A stretch of DNA of 64,000 nucleotides from Ceratothoa steindachneri. Taxonomy: Eukaryota > Arthropoda > Malacostraca > Isopoda > Cymothoidae. Below are positions 1 through 11,601 of the stretch, piece after piece. A model generated the notes under the pieces. The model was given only the letters and a program-made list of their open reading frames with translations, was not told the origin of the DNA and searched no databases. Position 1 is the first letter of the stretch; every line of letters begins with the position of its first letter. Both the position numbers and the translations under genes were made by a program. The stretch is taken from assembly GCA_963969495.1 (NCBI GenBank), contig OZ018326.1, positions 174,505,056-174,569,055 on the forward strand, read 5' to 3'.

Positions 1-756
1 GACTACATATACTATACTATAATATACTTTACTATACTATGTTTTGCTATGCTAAGCTATACTATACTATAATATGTTATGCTATAATATTTTATGCCAT
101 GTTATACTATGGTATAATATGGTAAGCCCCACTATACAATAATATGCTAAGTTATACTATGCTATAATGTGCTTATACTATGCTATGTTAGACTATGCTA
201 GGCTAAGCTAGGCAGGATTTACTATGTTAGGATATCTAGGCTAGTCTATACTATATGGGCTTTAGTATGGTAGGTGAGATAATACTATGGTAGGCTATCC
301 TACGGTAAGCTAGGTTTGGCCAGGCTACTAATCGAGACTATATTAGGCTATACTATAAAATGTTATACTATTCTAGACAATACTAGGCTATACTATTATA
401 TGATAAGTTTGGCTATACTATGCTAGGAGATATTAGACTACATATACTATACTATAATATACTTTACTATACTATGTTTTGCTATGCTAAGCTATACTAT
501 ACTATAATATGTTATGCTATAATATTCTATGCCATGTTATACTATGGTATAATATGGTAAGCCCCACTAAACAATAATATGCTAAGTTATACTATGCTAT
601 AATATACTTTACTATACTATGTTTTGCTATGCTAAGCTATACTATACTATAATATGTTATGCTATAATATTCTATGCCATGTTATACTATGGTATAATAT
701 GGTAAGCCCCACTAAACAATAATATGCTAAGTTATACTATGCTATAATGTGCTTAG
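1..756. repeat. Degenerate pentamer-type satellite with larger duplications
   Basis: The stretch is built from imperfect 5-bp words such as TATAC, TATGC and TAAGC. On top of this lie larger duplications. A block starting with GACTACATATACTATACTAT at position 1 recurs at 436. The inner block starting AATATACTTTACTATACTAT at 21 recurs at 456 and again at 601. The copies differ by only a few bases, for example TTTTATGCC against TTCTATGCC. No coding capacity is credible here. The left edge is cut by the window, so the array may continue. Confidence 0.85.
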
Positions 757-1445
757 CTATACTATTTTACGTGTCCGATGTAGTTTTTACGAGTTACATT
801 AAATTTCATAGATCTGGTGAATATTGCGCAATTGCCCTTAGTATTGATTCCATGGCGAATATGGTCATTGTGAAGGAAAATGAGTCTGATTTCCTAACGG
901 TGAAACCCCTGGGGATTTCTGTGTTTACAGTTTACATAAAATGCCGCATAGTACACGCTTCGTACACAATTGGGAAATTCATTAAAATTAGTTTAATGAA
1001 GATTTCGCTTTGAAACTACTGTAAGTTGATTAAGTGATATTTTTTCGTGTTTTAAATGTGAAAAGGCTGCCAAAAAATGAATAAAAATACAAAATATCAA
1101 TGTGCAATTTTGACAGATTTTAGGAATTTCTAATGATGTTATTTGTGTTATCTAACATTATTTTACTTTAGATTCAAATTCTAACTATATAGAGTGCTGT
1201 GCTAAGTGTACTAAGCAATAATATGTGTTTATATTTTTAAAACTTTTTATTTTCCAGTTAGTTGCAATAGTGCATTAAAATAGGGCTTTTTCATTACCTA
1301 AGGAGGTTATTAATACATTTATGCAATTATAAACAATGAGGGCTGTGGATTACTTGCTCAAAAATGTTTTATAAAATTAAGAATTTTAATATTTTTTATA
1401 CCTATGTAAAACTGTTTAATCTAAGCTGAGAATCGTGCTTTGCAG

Positions 1446-1920
1446 GCTTAAAGATCAGGCCTACGCGTGTATGCCATTCTGGACACGAATCAAGATCTGA
1501 AAAACCTACACAGCGAAAGTTCACGTGAAAAACTGGAAGAAATCGGTCTCATACAAAAGGCTCTCCGTACTTATCAGCAAAGAGATCGATTATATGTTGG
1601 CGCATCGACCCCTACGTTGGTACTCACTCTGCCGAAGAGATCGAAAAGGAAATCGAGGATAAACAAGCTTGGGCAAAGATCGGTGAGGCATGTAAATTTA
1701 GAAATTGCGAAGGTGAAGATCACACAGAAGTGTTCAAGGTCACATTCCAAATATTTAAGATGGCCGCGAAGGCAGCTGAAAATGGGTTGGTTATGTTCAA
1801 CTAAAAAGTCTTCGCCAGTTGTATCAAACGAGAAGTGTTTTTTTGCGCACGTATTATATGACAGGATATGAGTTGTTTCACATATCCATTGTAGCATGCG
1901 GTACTTGGATAAATAAATAT
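1446..1920 (+). pseudogene. Possible 3'-terminal exon of an unidentified gene, with frame breaks
   Basis: A good splice acceptor (GCTTTGCAG, ending at 1445) is followed by protein-like sequence in two frames. From about 1452 to 1610 one frame reads a charged helix-like segment containing SSREKLEEIGLIQKALRTYQ. From 1607 to 1804 another frame reads DPYVGTHSAEEIEKEIEDKQ and ends KAAENGLVMFN before a TAA. A polyadenylation signal AATAAA follows at 1912. Seen directly: acceptor, stop, poly(A) signal and a frame switch near 1600. Inferred: a terminal exon damaged by a frameshift, or a retrocopy. I do not recognise the family. An alternative is that only the second frame is coding and begins at an internal acceptor (CTTATCAG near 1577). 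Confidence 0.4.
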
Positions 1921-3715
1921 TCATTTTATTGCTCTAAACTTGCCAGTGTTTCGTATTGTGTATTTCATATAGATTTTCCTCTAGAGGTCGCCGTTTAATC
2001 TGAATAAAATTATCGGGAATAAAAAACACTATGAACCTCCCTATAGCGTGTAAGAATTATTACAGCTCGATCCAAATGAAAGCCTGACAAAATAGCATTT
2101 TTTAATAGAAGAATGTAAACATTTTAATTCTTTCTGCCATTTCGTATGGTAATAGCACCGGCATAATTAATCCGAGTTAAGGTAAATGTTGAGGTAAGAA
2201 AAAGCAATTCTCTAGGTAAACGTGGGCAGGGGTGCGGAATATCGCATTTCTGATGGGAGAGTTTGGCGCAAATATTCCACTTCCTACTAAGTTTCTTAAT
2301 TACTTGTCATTCGGAAGTAATTACCTTGATATTGCTATCGACAGAAGCCAGTTGGCCACTTGCTCTCAATGACGGAATAGGAAGTGTAGCAGCAAAGGCT
2401 CCTTGAAGATGTGATATATCTGCAGGAGAACAGGGTGGTTTGTGCTGTTTGGAAAATTAAAATAGGAAAGTAGCTTATCGCATTTTATCCTCCTTTGTTG
2501 AATAAACATGCATTATTGCTTAATCTAGTTGGATCCCGTCTTTGTTGACCATTCTTTAACTTCTTCTATCCTTCCGGCCATTTACATTCTGTGCTGTTTT
2601 AACCGAGAAATCAATTGCAACTCTTTGCGCTCTCCTGGAATGATATTATGGCTGAAAGCTACGTTTAGGGAAAATTTAGGTGTTATCTTGCCTCTAATCA
2701 GAAGTAAAAAATGGAAACAATACATTTACTGTAAACAGTTTAAATAACGATCCGTGACATTTTATTTGAAGGGCTAACTCGTTGCCGAGTATACTTAAAT
2801 GTGTAGCACAGTGTAAAATAATGTAATCGGGATGGATTTCTTTATTGAACATCCATGTAGGACCTTTTACTCATAAGTAAATGGTAGTATTCTTAATTGA
2901 TTGGCTTCGCGATAATTGGTCACATGGATTTTCAATGTGTTTTCATATGATAATTTTCTTATTTCTCTACCTAAAGTGGCATTAAATGTGGTATTAGATA
3001 TTAGGGACAGAGGAACGTTCTTAAGTGCCTTTAGTCCAATCAACCGCATGTATTAGTTCGTTAATTAAATTGAATACAAATTAAGCGGAGATTAATTCAA
3101 ATCTTAGATCGCTTATAGATTTTCCTAATATTTTGGCCTTAATCACGAAATGAATTTTATTTATGCAAATGGTAGGGCAGTTTAAACTATAAAGGTTGTT
3201 TTAAATCAGGAACCATTTGCTTGCCTTAGGTTGAGCAACCAAAGTCCAAAATACAGTCTAATCCAATGTCTTCTATACTATACATAGCAATAGATAAATA
3301 ACACTGTACAACAATAAAAAAATCTGGATATGTGAATAAACTTTTCTAGGGCTATTCTCTTTGTTAATTACGAATATAACATCCGTTTTTTACTGTGACC
3401 CTCAAGTTTATCGTAAATTACGATCTTACTTACGTTAAACACTCTGATGGTTGCGTAGGGATCGAATGGAAACAGGATTTGGTTGAACCTGACAACTCTA
3501 AAAATATAAACGGAATTTGATATAATTTTAATGCGTTATACTCAATATTATTTTTAGTTATTTGGGTCCAAATCCATGGTAACTCTTACGTAACGCTAGA
3601 TAGTTTTTTAACTCACTATAAATGCTTCCTATTTTACTTTTGTATTTAATATTTTTTGATGTTACTATTTATATTAATTTTCACATACTACAGTATTTTT
3701 TTCTTTACAGGAGAC
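1921..3715. other. No gene seen
   Basis: AT-rich sequence with only short open frames that show no family resemblance. I see no repeat or RNA gene here. Confidence 0.6.
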
Positions 3716-3723
3716 AGCTAAAG

Positions 3724-4647
3724 TGCCTAGAAAATGCAAAAAATCCCCCAGACAGTTTGATTTATATATGTGGATCAGTTACATTATGAAAATACAAAGA
3801 GACAGTTGACTAAACATGTGAAGAAACTTTACGAGCTGTAATTTTTATGTAATCGGGCTGACCAGGACAAACGCTAGGCACATCTCATATCTTGTAGTCA
3901 GGTATACAATTTTCCTTTCGCCTGGATGAAAGGCAAAGGGACTGGACTCCTGTTTGGCGTGCCAATGGTCTGGAGGAAGCCAAAGGACCATTCAACGGAT
4001 ATTAAAGGTGGGTATTCAATGTGTTTTCTTTCCTGGCTTTTAATATATTTTCAAGAGATGTATCAATTAAAAAGATCAAAATACATAGCTTGTTTTACTT
4101 CCACTATTAGTGCAATTGATCACAGCCAATAATATCCATTTATAGTCGGATTTTATTTGATTTCACTGTAGGTCGCAATATATTAGGCAAGAAATCTATC
4201 ATGTAATCAGATCAATCATTTTGCCACCATTCAATATAAAACTAGGACTAAAGAAGCAATTTATTAGAGCATTGCAACATAACAAGCCGTGTTTCCAGTA
4301 CCTGAAATCCATCTTCCCTAAAATAAGTGATGCCAAGATTAAAGAAAGCATATTCGAAGGCTCTCAGATTCGTCAACTTATAGTTGATGAGGACTTCGAG
4401 GTGAGAATGGCTGAAGCTGTGGCCTGGCCTGGCATGCATACAAAAATGTATGGAAAGGAATTTGGGGCAAGCACCAAGGGGCCCAGCGAGAGAGTATAGT
4501 GGAGAGCTTAATCAAGTGCTACCAAGATATTACTTCTCATCTATCCTTCATCCCAGAGAATGCAGGAGATGCGAGTGATTAACATGGAGCTCTGCTTTGC
4601 TGGATGACTTCTGCTGGAACCTGAAACGAATACAAACGAAGAAGTAA
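3724..4647 (+). pseudogene. Deleted pseudogene of a repeated arthropod protein family of unknown function
   Basis: Several blocks match, in order, a large protein family of unknown role that occurs in many copies in arthropod genomes. The N-terminal blocks lie around 3738-3800 (SPD..YICG..TL-like) and 3926-4012 (GVPMVWRKPKDHSTD). The central block is at 4215-4400 (PPFNIKLGLKKQFIRAL, then DAKIKESIFEGSQIRQLI). C-terminal blocks lie around 4520-4580 (a SHLSFIPENAGDASD-like stretch) and 4606-4647 (LDDFCWNLKR and then TAA). The family is normally several hundred residues long. Here the middle is missing between about 4012 and 4215, and a short piece is missing between the last two blocks. The blocks also fall in different frames. 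The family match is from memory of recurring sequence blocks, not from a search. Confidence 0.7.
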
Positions 4648-4649
4648 AT

Positions 4650-5740
4650 ATTAAAATGGCGGTTAATATATTATATAATGCTAACTAACATGTGATTCAT
4701 TATATATTCATGAATTACTTAAAATAGACATATTTAATATTATTTCTGGAGCGAAATACATAAATGATATCGTGGAAATCGGTATCAATTGAATAATTAT
4801 TAAATCGAAAATTTGCAAGAAAATGTTACGTGATGGTAAATTTTGGTTATCAGATTCTAAGTTATCACACTCAACTTCATAATAAAATGCACATGAGATC
4901 TATGTTTTTTCTTGACACTGAAATTTGTTTTACAGTGTTCTTATTTGGAATAGATAGGCTATGTATCGTAAATAGAGGCCATGGCTCTTAAACTATCCAA
5001 TTTTTATTCAGGTTGAACAGAATTTCATCTGGAAAAGTATATTTTATCATGAGTATTTATTATTTCTTTTGCTAATTTTTAGAAACAGATTAACTTCCCA
5101 TGGATGTGTCAATTTACAGGCAATGTTATCGTCTTAATAGTAAGTGGTAGTAGATAGACTAAAAGAATCGGAAATAAAGATCATTTCTCTTAAATATCTC
5201 TTTTCTTCGGGCTGCACATGCGATTTTCAACTCGCAGAGTCACTTTATCATGCTTAATATTCATAACTAAGCCCACTACATATACTCTTATAAATGCGTG
5301 GTAATCTTAGCGTAAATTAGAAAAGCATAAGGTAATCTATGAAACAAATGTGTATTTATGTTGATGGTTTGCCCTTGTTCCACGATTTACCTTTTCCAGT
5401 TCACCCTTAAATCAGGGTTCTAGATTTTTTCATTAGTGAGTTACAATGGCAATTTTTCTTTGGGAAAACACAAAAAATAGAATAAAGAATACATACATAA
5501 TCGAAATGTAATGTATCTGTGATTGAAAAATGGAAACTGTTGAAAACAGCGTTCGAAAACTATCCGTTACTCTTCCAGGAGTATAGCCAGGTGTCTTTTT
5601 TTGGTCAAAAGTTCATCCGTTAATCATTATACCTACCTTCTACCTTTGCCGTACAGGAAGATTATCTAGTGAGCCTTCTTTTAAGTTCGATTGTTTAACG
5701 TTTTCAATATTATATTTCAATCATAATATAATCTTACTAC
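4650..5740. other. No gene seen
   Basis: AT-rich spacer between the preceding pseudogene and the 3' end of the minus-strand LINE. Only short open frames occur. Confidence 0.6.
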
Positions 5741-5743
5741 AAG

Positions 5744-5990
5744 TTATACTTCAAACTCTGGCCTGATAATCTGAGTTTCTAAGCCATACGCGTCAACAAA
5801 AAGGTGAGTTTTTAGTATTTTCGTAAATTTCATCATATTCAACTTTTCCATAAGGGAAGCAGGCGGAATATTATTATACATGTAGGGGGCGCCATATGGA
5901 AAAGTTCTTTTCCCGTAGCTGGTATTCACGCTTGGAATAAATAAATTCAATCTAGTTTCTTTGTTGTTTTCACCACCTCTATTCAGTAAT
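5744..5990 (-). pseudogene. LINE ORF2 C-terminal end
   Basis: An open stretch includes SYGKRTFPYGAP and NNIPP, followed by FTKILKTHLF and a stop at 5744. Many CR1/Jockey-group LINEs end with a block of this form (R.F.Y.AP..WN.LP, then FK..LK..LF). It marks the 3' end of the coding part of the element and supports a single minus-strand insertion running from about 7.9 kb. Confidence 0.75.
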
Positions 5991-6589
5991 AGCTTGGTGG
6001 GTAGGTTTTCCAGTTTGTAATGTGTTGTGAGTCATGCAACATATCGTATAGGCTATTCTAGCCTTGATTGGAACCAAATGTAAGTTTATCAATGCTGGAG
6101 TCACCCTTTCCTCTCTCACAGATGTGCCATTAGTGGTTGAGAAGTAGTTGCAGTTTTTGAAGCAAGTATTTTGGTAAGTTCAAATATAAAGTGTTGCCAT
6201 AATCAATCCTACTAATTACCTGGTTTACTATTAGCATTTCATACATTTAATAGTCAAATATGTTCTGATAAAAAAATGTATCTCAGTTGATAATTGCAAC
6301 TTTTAATGACTGTATTGGTTTGTTTTAGCATAGGCAGATTCTCATATAGCATGATGCCAAGGTCCGTGTTAATGATTATCGTTTTCAGATATGAGTGTTC
6401 TTTAACCTTCGGAGTTTATTCTTCAGACTACAAATCATGAGTTTTGCTTTATCTTCGTTAAGTTTTTGGAATTTATATTTTAACCAACGTTTAATCTTCA
6501 TTATTAAATTTACAACTTGCTTGCTATTAATATTTACCACTTCCAGATTTTTTATTCTCTGACTATAAAAGCGAATCGATGATGAGTGA

Positions 6590-6700
6590 GACGATGGCTT
6601 TGAAAGATTTTCGTCAATTTCTTATATAGATGTTAAAGAGAATCGGTCCAAGGACTGATCCCTGAGGGACCCCCTGCTTGAGTGCTATTGTGATGGAACA
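6590..6700 (-). pseudogene. LINE reverse transcriptase core fragment
   Basis: The minus strand reads LKQGVPQGSVLGPILFNIYI without interruption. This is the highly conserved RT block just before the catalytic FADD box of CR1/Jockey-type LINEs. The sequence after it diverges at once and the FADD box is not found. A thumb-like block (MKIKRWLKYKFQKLNEDKAK) appears again near 6500-6440. The enzyme therefore cannot be active. Confidence 0.85.
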
Positions 6701-7089
6701 TTCCACAAGTGGTAATTTTTAGAGAATATTAAGTTGAATTGACTAGTAAAATAGTTTGTTCATTGCCTAATTGTAATATTTTGTAAATTATAGCACTGAC
6801 ATGGAGATTCCGAAGATTTCTCAAGTTCTTCAGGACACATGGCGAAAAAGTGACCTGGAGAAAAATCTTTTTTGCATCTATACAAAATAGCTGAATTTTC
6901 TCCTCTTCTCATAAATACCACTATCTCAAAACCAAATAAATAATGCACAGTAGAAAAATAATCTTCAAAATTAAAATTTGTCAAAAAAGAACAATCGTTT
7001 TCGCTCATTACTAAATCAAGAGTATGGCCTGTTTGTGCCGTTCCACCTCATTAAGTATTATAATATTATAGGGATCCATAAGTTATTTC

Positions 7090-7510
7090 AGCTTATTCTC
7101 TTGCCTATCACCATTAATATCTACCCAACAATTAAAATCACCACAAACAACCAGTTGAAATAAATTTTCCATCACACTGTCTAATTAAGAGCCATGTTCC
7201 TCTATAATAGCATTGAAAGATCCTTCTGGTCGTCCAATATTCAAGAATCTGAATCTCCTGTTTTTACTTACAAAGCTTACATCAATATATTTATATTTTT
7301 TAACTGTGAAGGATTTGCTAAGTTTAATGTTTGTAAAATCTCTATTTATAATAATGCTACTCCTCCTCCTCTTTCCTTATTTGTTGGCCAGTGATAAAAT
7401 CTCTGTGATTGGGGAAAGCATTCTAAATTTTTCGCTCCGTCTTCTGGACTTAAGCCAGGTCTCTTTGAATACTAAAATATCTGATTCTTTCTCAATAATA
7501 AACTAGTTAA
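7090..7510 (-). pseudogene. LINE APE-type endonuclease fragment
   Basis: The frame ESDILVFKETWLK (near 7495-7455) matches the catalytic glutamate block of apurinic-like LINE endonucleases. The GDFNCWVD block (near 7150-7115) matches the conserved GDFN motif that binds the metal and the DNA backbone. Between them lie a RGGG-like stretch and a YIDVSF-like strand. In LINEs this domain nicks the target DNA to start reverse transcription. Frameshifts and at least one stop separate the blocks. Confidence 0.75.
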
Positions 7511-7619
7511 TTATCAATGCCTGGTTGGATGATAGATTGAATATTTACAAGGTCACACACAGTTAAAGGTTTTAAGTTCTTTTCACCCCATGGTCTGTAA
7601 TATTAGCTACTTTGCTGCG

Positions 7620-7830
7620 TTTTGATTCCATCTTCGCACACATACATATAAGCGTTTGCCCGTGACTAGAATCAATATCTGTAGAATCACAATTTATGCA
7701 GCAAATTTTATTTATGTTATTGCAAGAGGCTAACTTATTTTAGCCCGCACAAAGCACACATGTATCATGTTCTGCTTTTCAGGTAATGGATTGATGGCCA
7801 AAGCTCTGGCACTTATAACACTTCATTACA
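7620..7830 (-). pseudogene. LINE ORF1 zinc-knuckle region
   Basis: One frame reads CYKCQSFGHQSIT followed by a stop exactly where the last cysteine of a CX2CX4HX4C knuckle is expected. It continues in the same frame with DTCVLCAG, a second stop, and then SCNNINKICCINCD. The spacing matches the two or three consecutive knuckles found in ORF1 or gag-like proteins of Jockey-type and related LINEs, which bind the element's RNA. The TGA in place of TGC/TGT shows decay. It lies just upstream of the endonuclease in transcription order. Confidence 0.7.
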
Positions 7831-7879
7831 TGACAGCGATTGTAAATCTTGCATTAGACTTTGCATTCATATATAATTA

Positions 7880-10010
7880 CACCTAGCTGAGTCTTTGTTA
7901 ACATTTACAATGTAATATCGAGTGTTTTTTCGAGACAGCAGAACCCTTAAATACTGTTCGTAATTCGAAATACTGGTAAATAGTAACTGTAAATGTTGCA
8001 AATCTATCCGCGTTACTAAGCATTTGTTTTGGATGTTATGCTTTATGAAATACTTGGAATATAATACTTATTCGTTGCCAATGCTTTTTTATGTTATTTT
8101 GCTTGCATACTTTTTATTTAGACATCTGGCATAGTTATTCAAAACATTGCTAGGTAACGCTTTCCTATGTCAAGGTGAAAATGAAAATTACTCCTAATGA
8201 AATAAAGAGAAAAAGAAACTGGGACGTTTTACCGTATGTATGTCAGTGAGGCAAGGTAAGTTATATATTTCATTATCTCAGTTTATTCATTTAGTATCAT
8301 AAAATTTTAAAGAATTATAATGAGAAGAATAATAACAGAATATTACTACATGCACATCATGATGTCCAACTGTCACATTTGTTTACACCCCCTGCCCGCA
8401 CCCCTCTCAACAGGAAGGAGATGGTTGGATATTTGCCGTAAAAATTATGATAGAGATGTAAGTATCTTGTCTATAAAAAAATTTGTTCGGAAAATTTTTT
8501 TTGAATAATTATTGGTATCATTGTTATTATTACATTGACTTTTGAGGAGAGATGCTGGAGGAGGAGATGGTTAAATATCTAAAATCAATTTTGTCATGAG
8601 CATAAAATATTGGAGATAGGGGTGAGGATGTGTGTAAAATCATTAAATAATAGAAGAAGTGGTTACTTTAATTTTATTAATAGTTTCAGGAGAATTGAGG
8701 TTAACAACAACCAGATATATGCTGTCAATTGATGGGGTAGTTGGTCTCCTACTACAACCTGAATATAATGTACCGTATTTGATTCTTCATCATCACTGAA
8801 TTTCATTCAAAGGTAATGAAATTTTTTAAAAAATAGAACATATGCTTAAATATGTTGAGAACCCCTTCAGTGTTGACTGGAAATAGATTTTCCTTTTCTT
8901 TTGCTAAAATTACTGAGCATATTGTTTATAAGATTCATGTAGCTCTGGTACCTAGGTAAAGATTAAATATTAGAATTGCAGTTGATAACTATATTTTAAA
9001 AATATTCAATATTTACATTATATATGTAGTACATTACTGCCCTTCATTACATATATTTTGTTAAAATCAATCCAGAGCGGGGAAACAAGATAGAATTAAA
9101 GAAACATTTCAAGAGGCACTCTCGAGTCTATCTCAAAATTATGTCCTTGATTAATGCTATTAGTGATGTATGGTGGAGGAGCTAAATCTCCCAAGGTAAT
9201 GTTTGTTACTTTTGAAAACTTTCTTTTATCTTTATGAAGAATCCTCATTATTATTTTCTTTCAATAGAACTTGTAACACTTTTATATTAGGTTTGTTTAA
9301 ATGAAAGTAACCCTCCAGGAAATTACATGTAGTTCATTATCTTATTTACCATTTGACTTTCTCCAGAATCTCATTAGTGTTACAATATAAAGCATAAATT
9401 TGTTTTTTCATAAACTAGCTAAGAAGTAATTTAAGATGACGATACTGCCGCCTATTTTAGGTTATTTGCGCCAAAAATTAAGATTTTCTTAGGTAGTTTC
9501 AAAATGAGGGCGTCGAGCCATATCTCCCACTTAAGTACCGTAGTTCCAATGCCATACCCCCAACAAATTTAAAAAAGTCGTAATTTTCCTAACTTGAAAG
9601 CCTAACATCAGATTTTAATGCAAAAGTGGATTTATAAATGTTGTTAGGCCTCTAGATTTTCAACTGCGTTCCTTCACATGAAACATACTATTTAAATCAA
9701 TCATATTTTCTTTAAAATTGATTACTATAAAATGTCTATATCATATTTTAATTCAGAAAAAAATCTTCTCAAAATGATATATAATATGATGCGATTCCAA
9801 TTAACAATGTGACTACTGGCTTCCAAGATGAAAGCCTATTTTTCGTCAAACTTAGAAAAGTAACAAAGTATCAATAAACTTAATTTAATCAGAAAGATAC
9901 CATAAACGTTATTCTTATGTAATTTGATAAACTGAATAACACTACTTTTATAACCTTTGTTGATTAGAAGGCTCTAAAACCATCAAGGATATTCTCTAAG
10001 TCCAAAAATA
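7880..10010. other. No gene seen
   Basis: AT-rich sequence. Short open frames such as the one at 8320-8508 have no motif. I see no repeat structure. Confidence 0.55.
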
Positions 10011-10012
10011 TC

Positions 10013-10262
10013 TTTACAACAAGTTTGGTTAACCTAGGGCTTTGCCCTACAAGATCACTTCCCAGGTCAAAAAGTACCTCCACACCAAGTTTGGTTGTAA
10101 TCGAATCAAGAGTGTTCCCTCACAGGGTTATATTTTGCACCCCTTCTTTGGGATGGCCTAAAATTTTATCCCGCAAGGACACATCCCAGGTCAAAATGTA
10201 CCTCACAGTACGTTTGATTCCAATCGGGTCAACAATACGCCCACACAAAGGTAACACACACA
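10013..10262. repeat. Diverged tandem repeat
   Basis: A phrase of the form CCAGGTCAAAA.GTACCTC, then ACCAAGTTTGGTT, then AATCGAATCAA, is repeated. The clearest units start near 10062 and 10184, about 122 bp apart, and a more worn partial unit precedes them at 10018. The open frame crossing it is a by-product of the repeat. Confidence 0.65.
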
Positions 10263-10863
10263 CAGCCTTCTTTACAGATATAGATTTTGTTGGAAATGTT
10301 ATTTATATGTTGTAAGAGTTTGAGTGGTTCAATTGTTTAAGCCTGGAGAAAGGGGCTGATCATACCTATCTGGAATCTTAATAGGCCATTATTTTTTTTA
10401 TTTATTATATTTTATCATTTACTTAAGCATAGTTAAACATTTTTTCCTGTAGTATATACCATACGAGTATTAGTACCACAAGTACTAATATAGTTTGTTT
10501 AAGACTGAAAGCAACAAAGCTACTTTTGTATCACATTTACATTATTGTAATTATTACAGATGATGTCAGCAGGTAAAGGCGAGGAAACCAGAAATGGAGA
10601 TACTCAAGCGCATTAAAGTCCGCTCCATTCTTGGTGATGTACTTAAATGTCTACAAGTTTGTTCATTCTGGTATTTTTGGAAAGCTCTTTTTTTCAATTA
10701 GGTGTCAAGTAATTGATCAAATAATTTTATCATATCGTGCGGCTTAGTGGAAATATTTTTAAAGTTTGTCTAACATATTTTTTACTGAATTATAGTTTAA
10801 TTTACTTTATAATCTCCTTGAGTTACCACATATATATTTATGTATCTTTTGTTATGGACTGTA

Positions 10864-10868
<5 letters not shown>

Positions 10869-10941
<73 letters not shown>
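10869..10941. repeat. (TA)n microsatellite
   Basis: An uninterrupted TA dinucleotide run of about 72 bp. Confidence 0.95.
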
Positions 10942-10944
<3 letters not shown>

Positions 10945-11600
10945 CAATAAATATTTATCAAATTAAGATTATTTCTCTGATACTGAATCATAATTTATCT
11001 ATCCTTCAGTCCTTTTACAGGTTATGACTATCCCAATTCTCGATCAGTGATCTCTTCTTACTATAATATAATTTTTAAAATAACTAATTATTAATATTAC
11101 AAAAATAGAGATAGCTATTCGTTTGTTCCATTATTCCAATGCTTTTCTTTTTGTGGTGCCATGGCTGAAGAAGATGTATCCACTCATGTTTAGAAGACAG
11201 GATTCGGTTGTCTTAGATATTCGGGCGATGTATTCTTTCGCATGGTAACATTTCCATGAATCTACCCTCCCCAATCTGAGTGGTTAGAGTTTAAATGAAT
11301 CAACCATTTCTTCTGCAAACGAGAAGATTTAAAGAATAAATGCTAAGGAATGCATATCCTACCGAGCCTTCATTGAAGGATTTAGCCTTTATGTCTTAAA
11401 ATTGCACAAGCCCATTTACGACCTCTGAAATTAAATCATTATTGGTTACTTTAGTGGGACCTGGTCACTTACTAGAACCTTACATTTCATGATAGCCCTT
11501 TTTTACGTTTAGTAGGCCTTTTTTAGTACAACCATATAATTATAATTTGATTTTAAAAAAAATTACAAAGTTCAGTGACTCAGCAGAGAAGTAAATTTAA
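10942..11600. other. No gene seen
   Basis: AT-rich spacer up to the mariner terminal repeat. Nothing recognisable. Confidence 0.6.
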
Positions 11601-11601
11601 T

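Larger units (their letters stand above)
5744..7870 (-). mobile_element. Non-LTR retrotransposon (CR1/Jockey group) relic
   Basis: Reading from high to low coordinates, the minus strand carries the parts of a LINE in the correct order: ORF1 zinc knuckles (7830-7620), an APE-type endonuclease (7510-7090), the RT signature GVPQGSVLGPILF (near 6670-6626) and a typical LINE C-terminus (5990-5744). Stops and frameshifts break all parts. The distance from the RT signature to the C-terminus is only about 0.7 kb and no FADD box is visible, so the catalytic palm has been deleted. The zinc-knuckle ORF1 plus APE plus this RT signature suits the CR1/Jockey group. The exact clade cannot be fixed from reading alone. 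Confidence 0.8.

Noticed and set aside
1..756. Regular repeats resembling a CRISPR array
   Set aside because: There are no constant repeats with unique spacers. It is a degenerate AT-rich satellite in a eukaryotic genome.
747..1013. 88-codon open frame after the satellite
   Set aside because: It begins within satellite sequence and shows no domain or splice context.
10737..11027. Open frame rich in Tyr-Ile repeats
   Set aside because: It is the translation of a (TA)n microsatellite. The same applies to frames at 43009-43330, 44890-45177 and 48828-49118.
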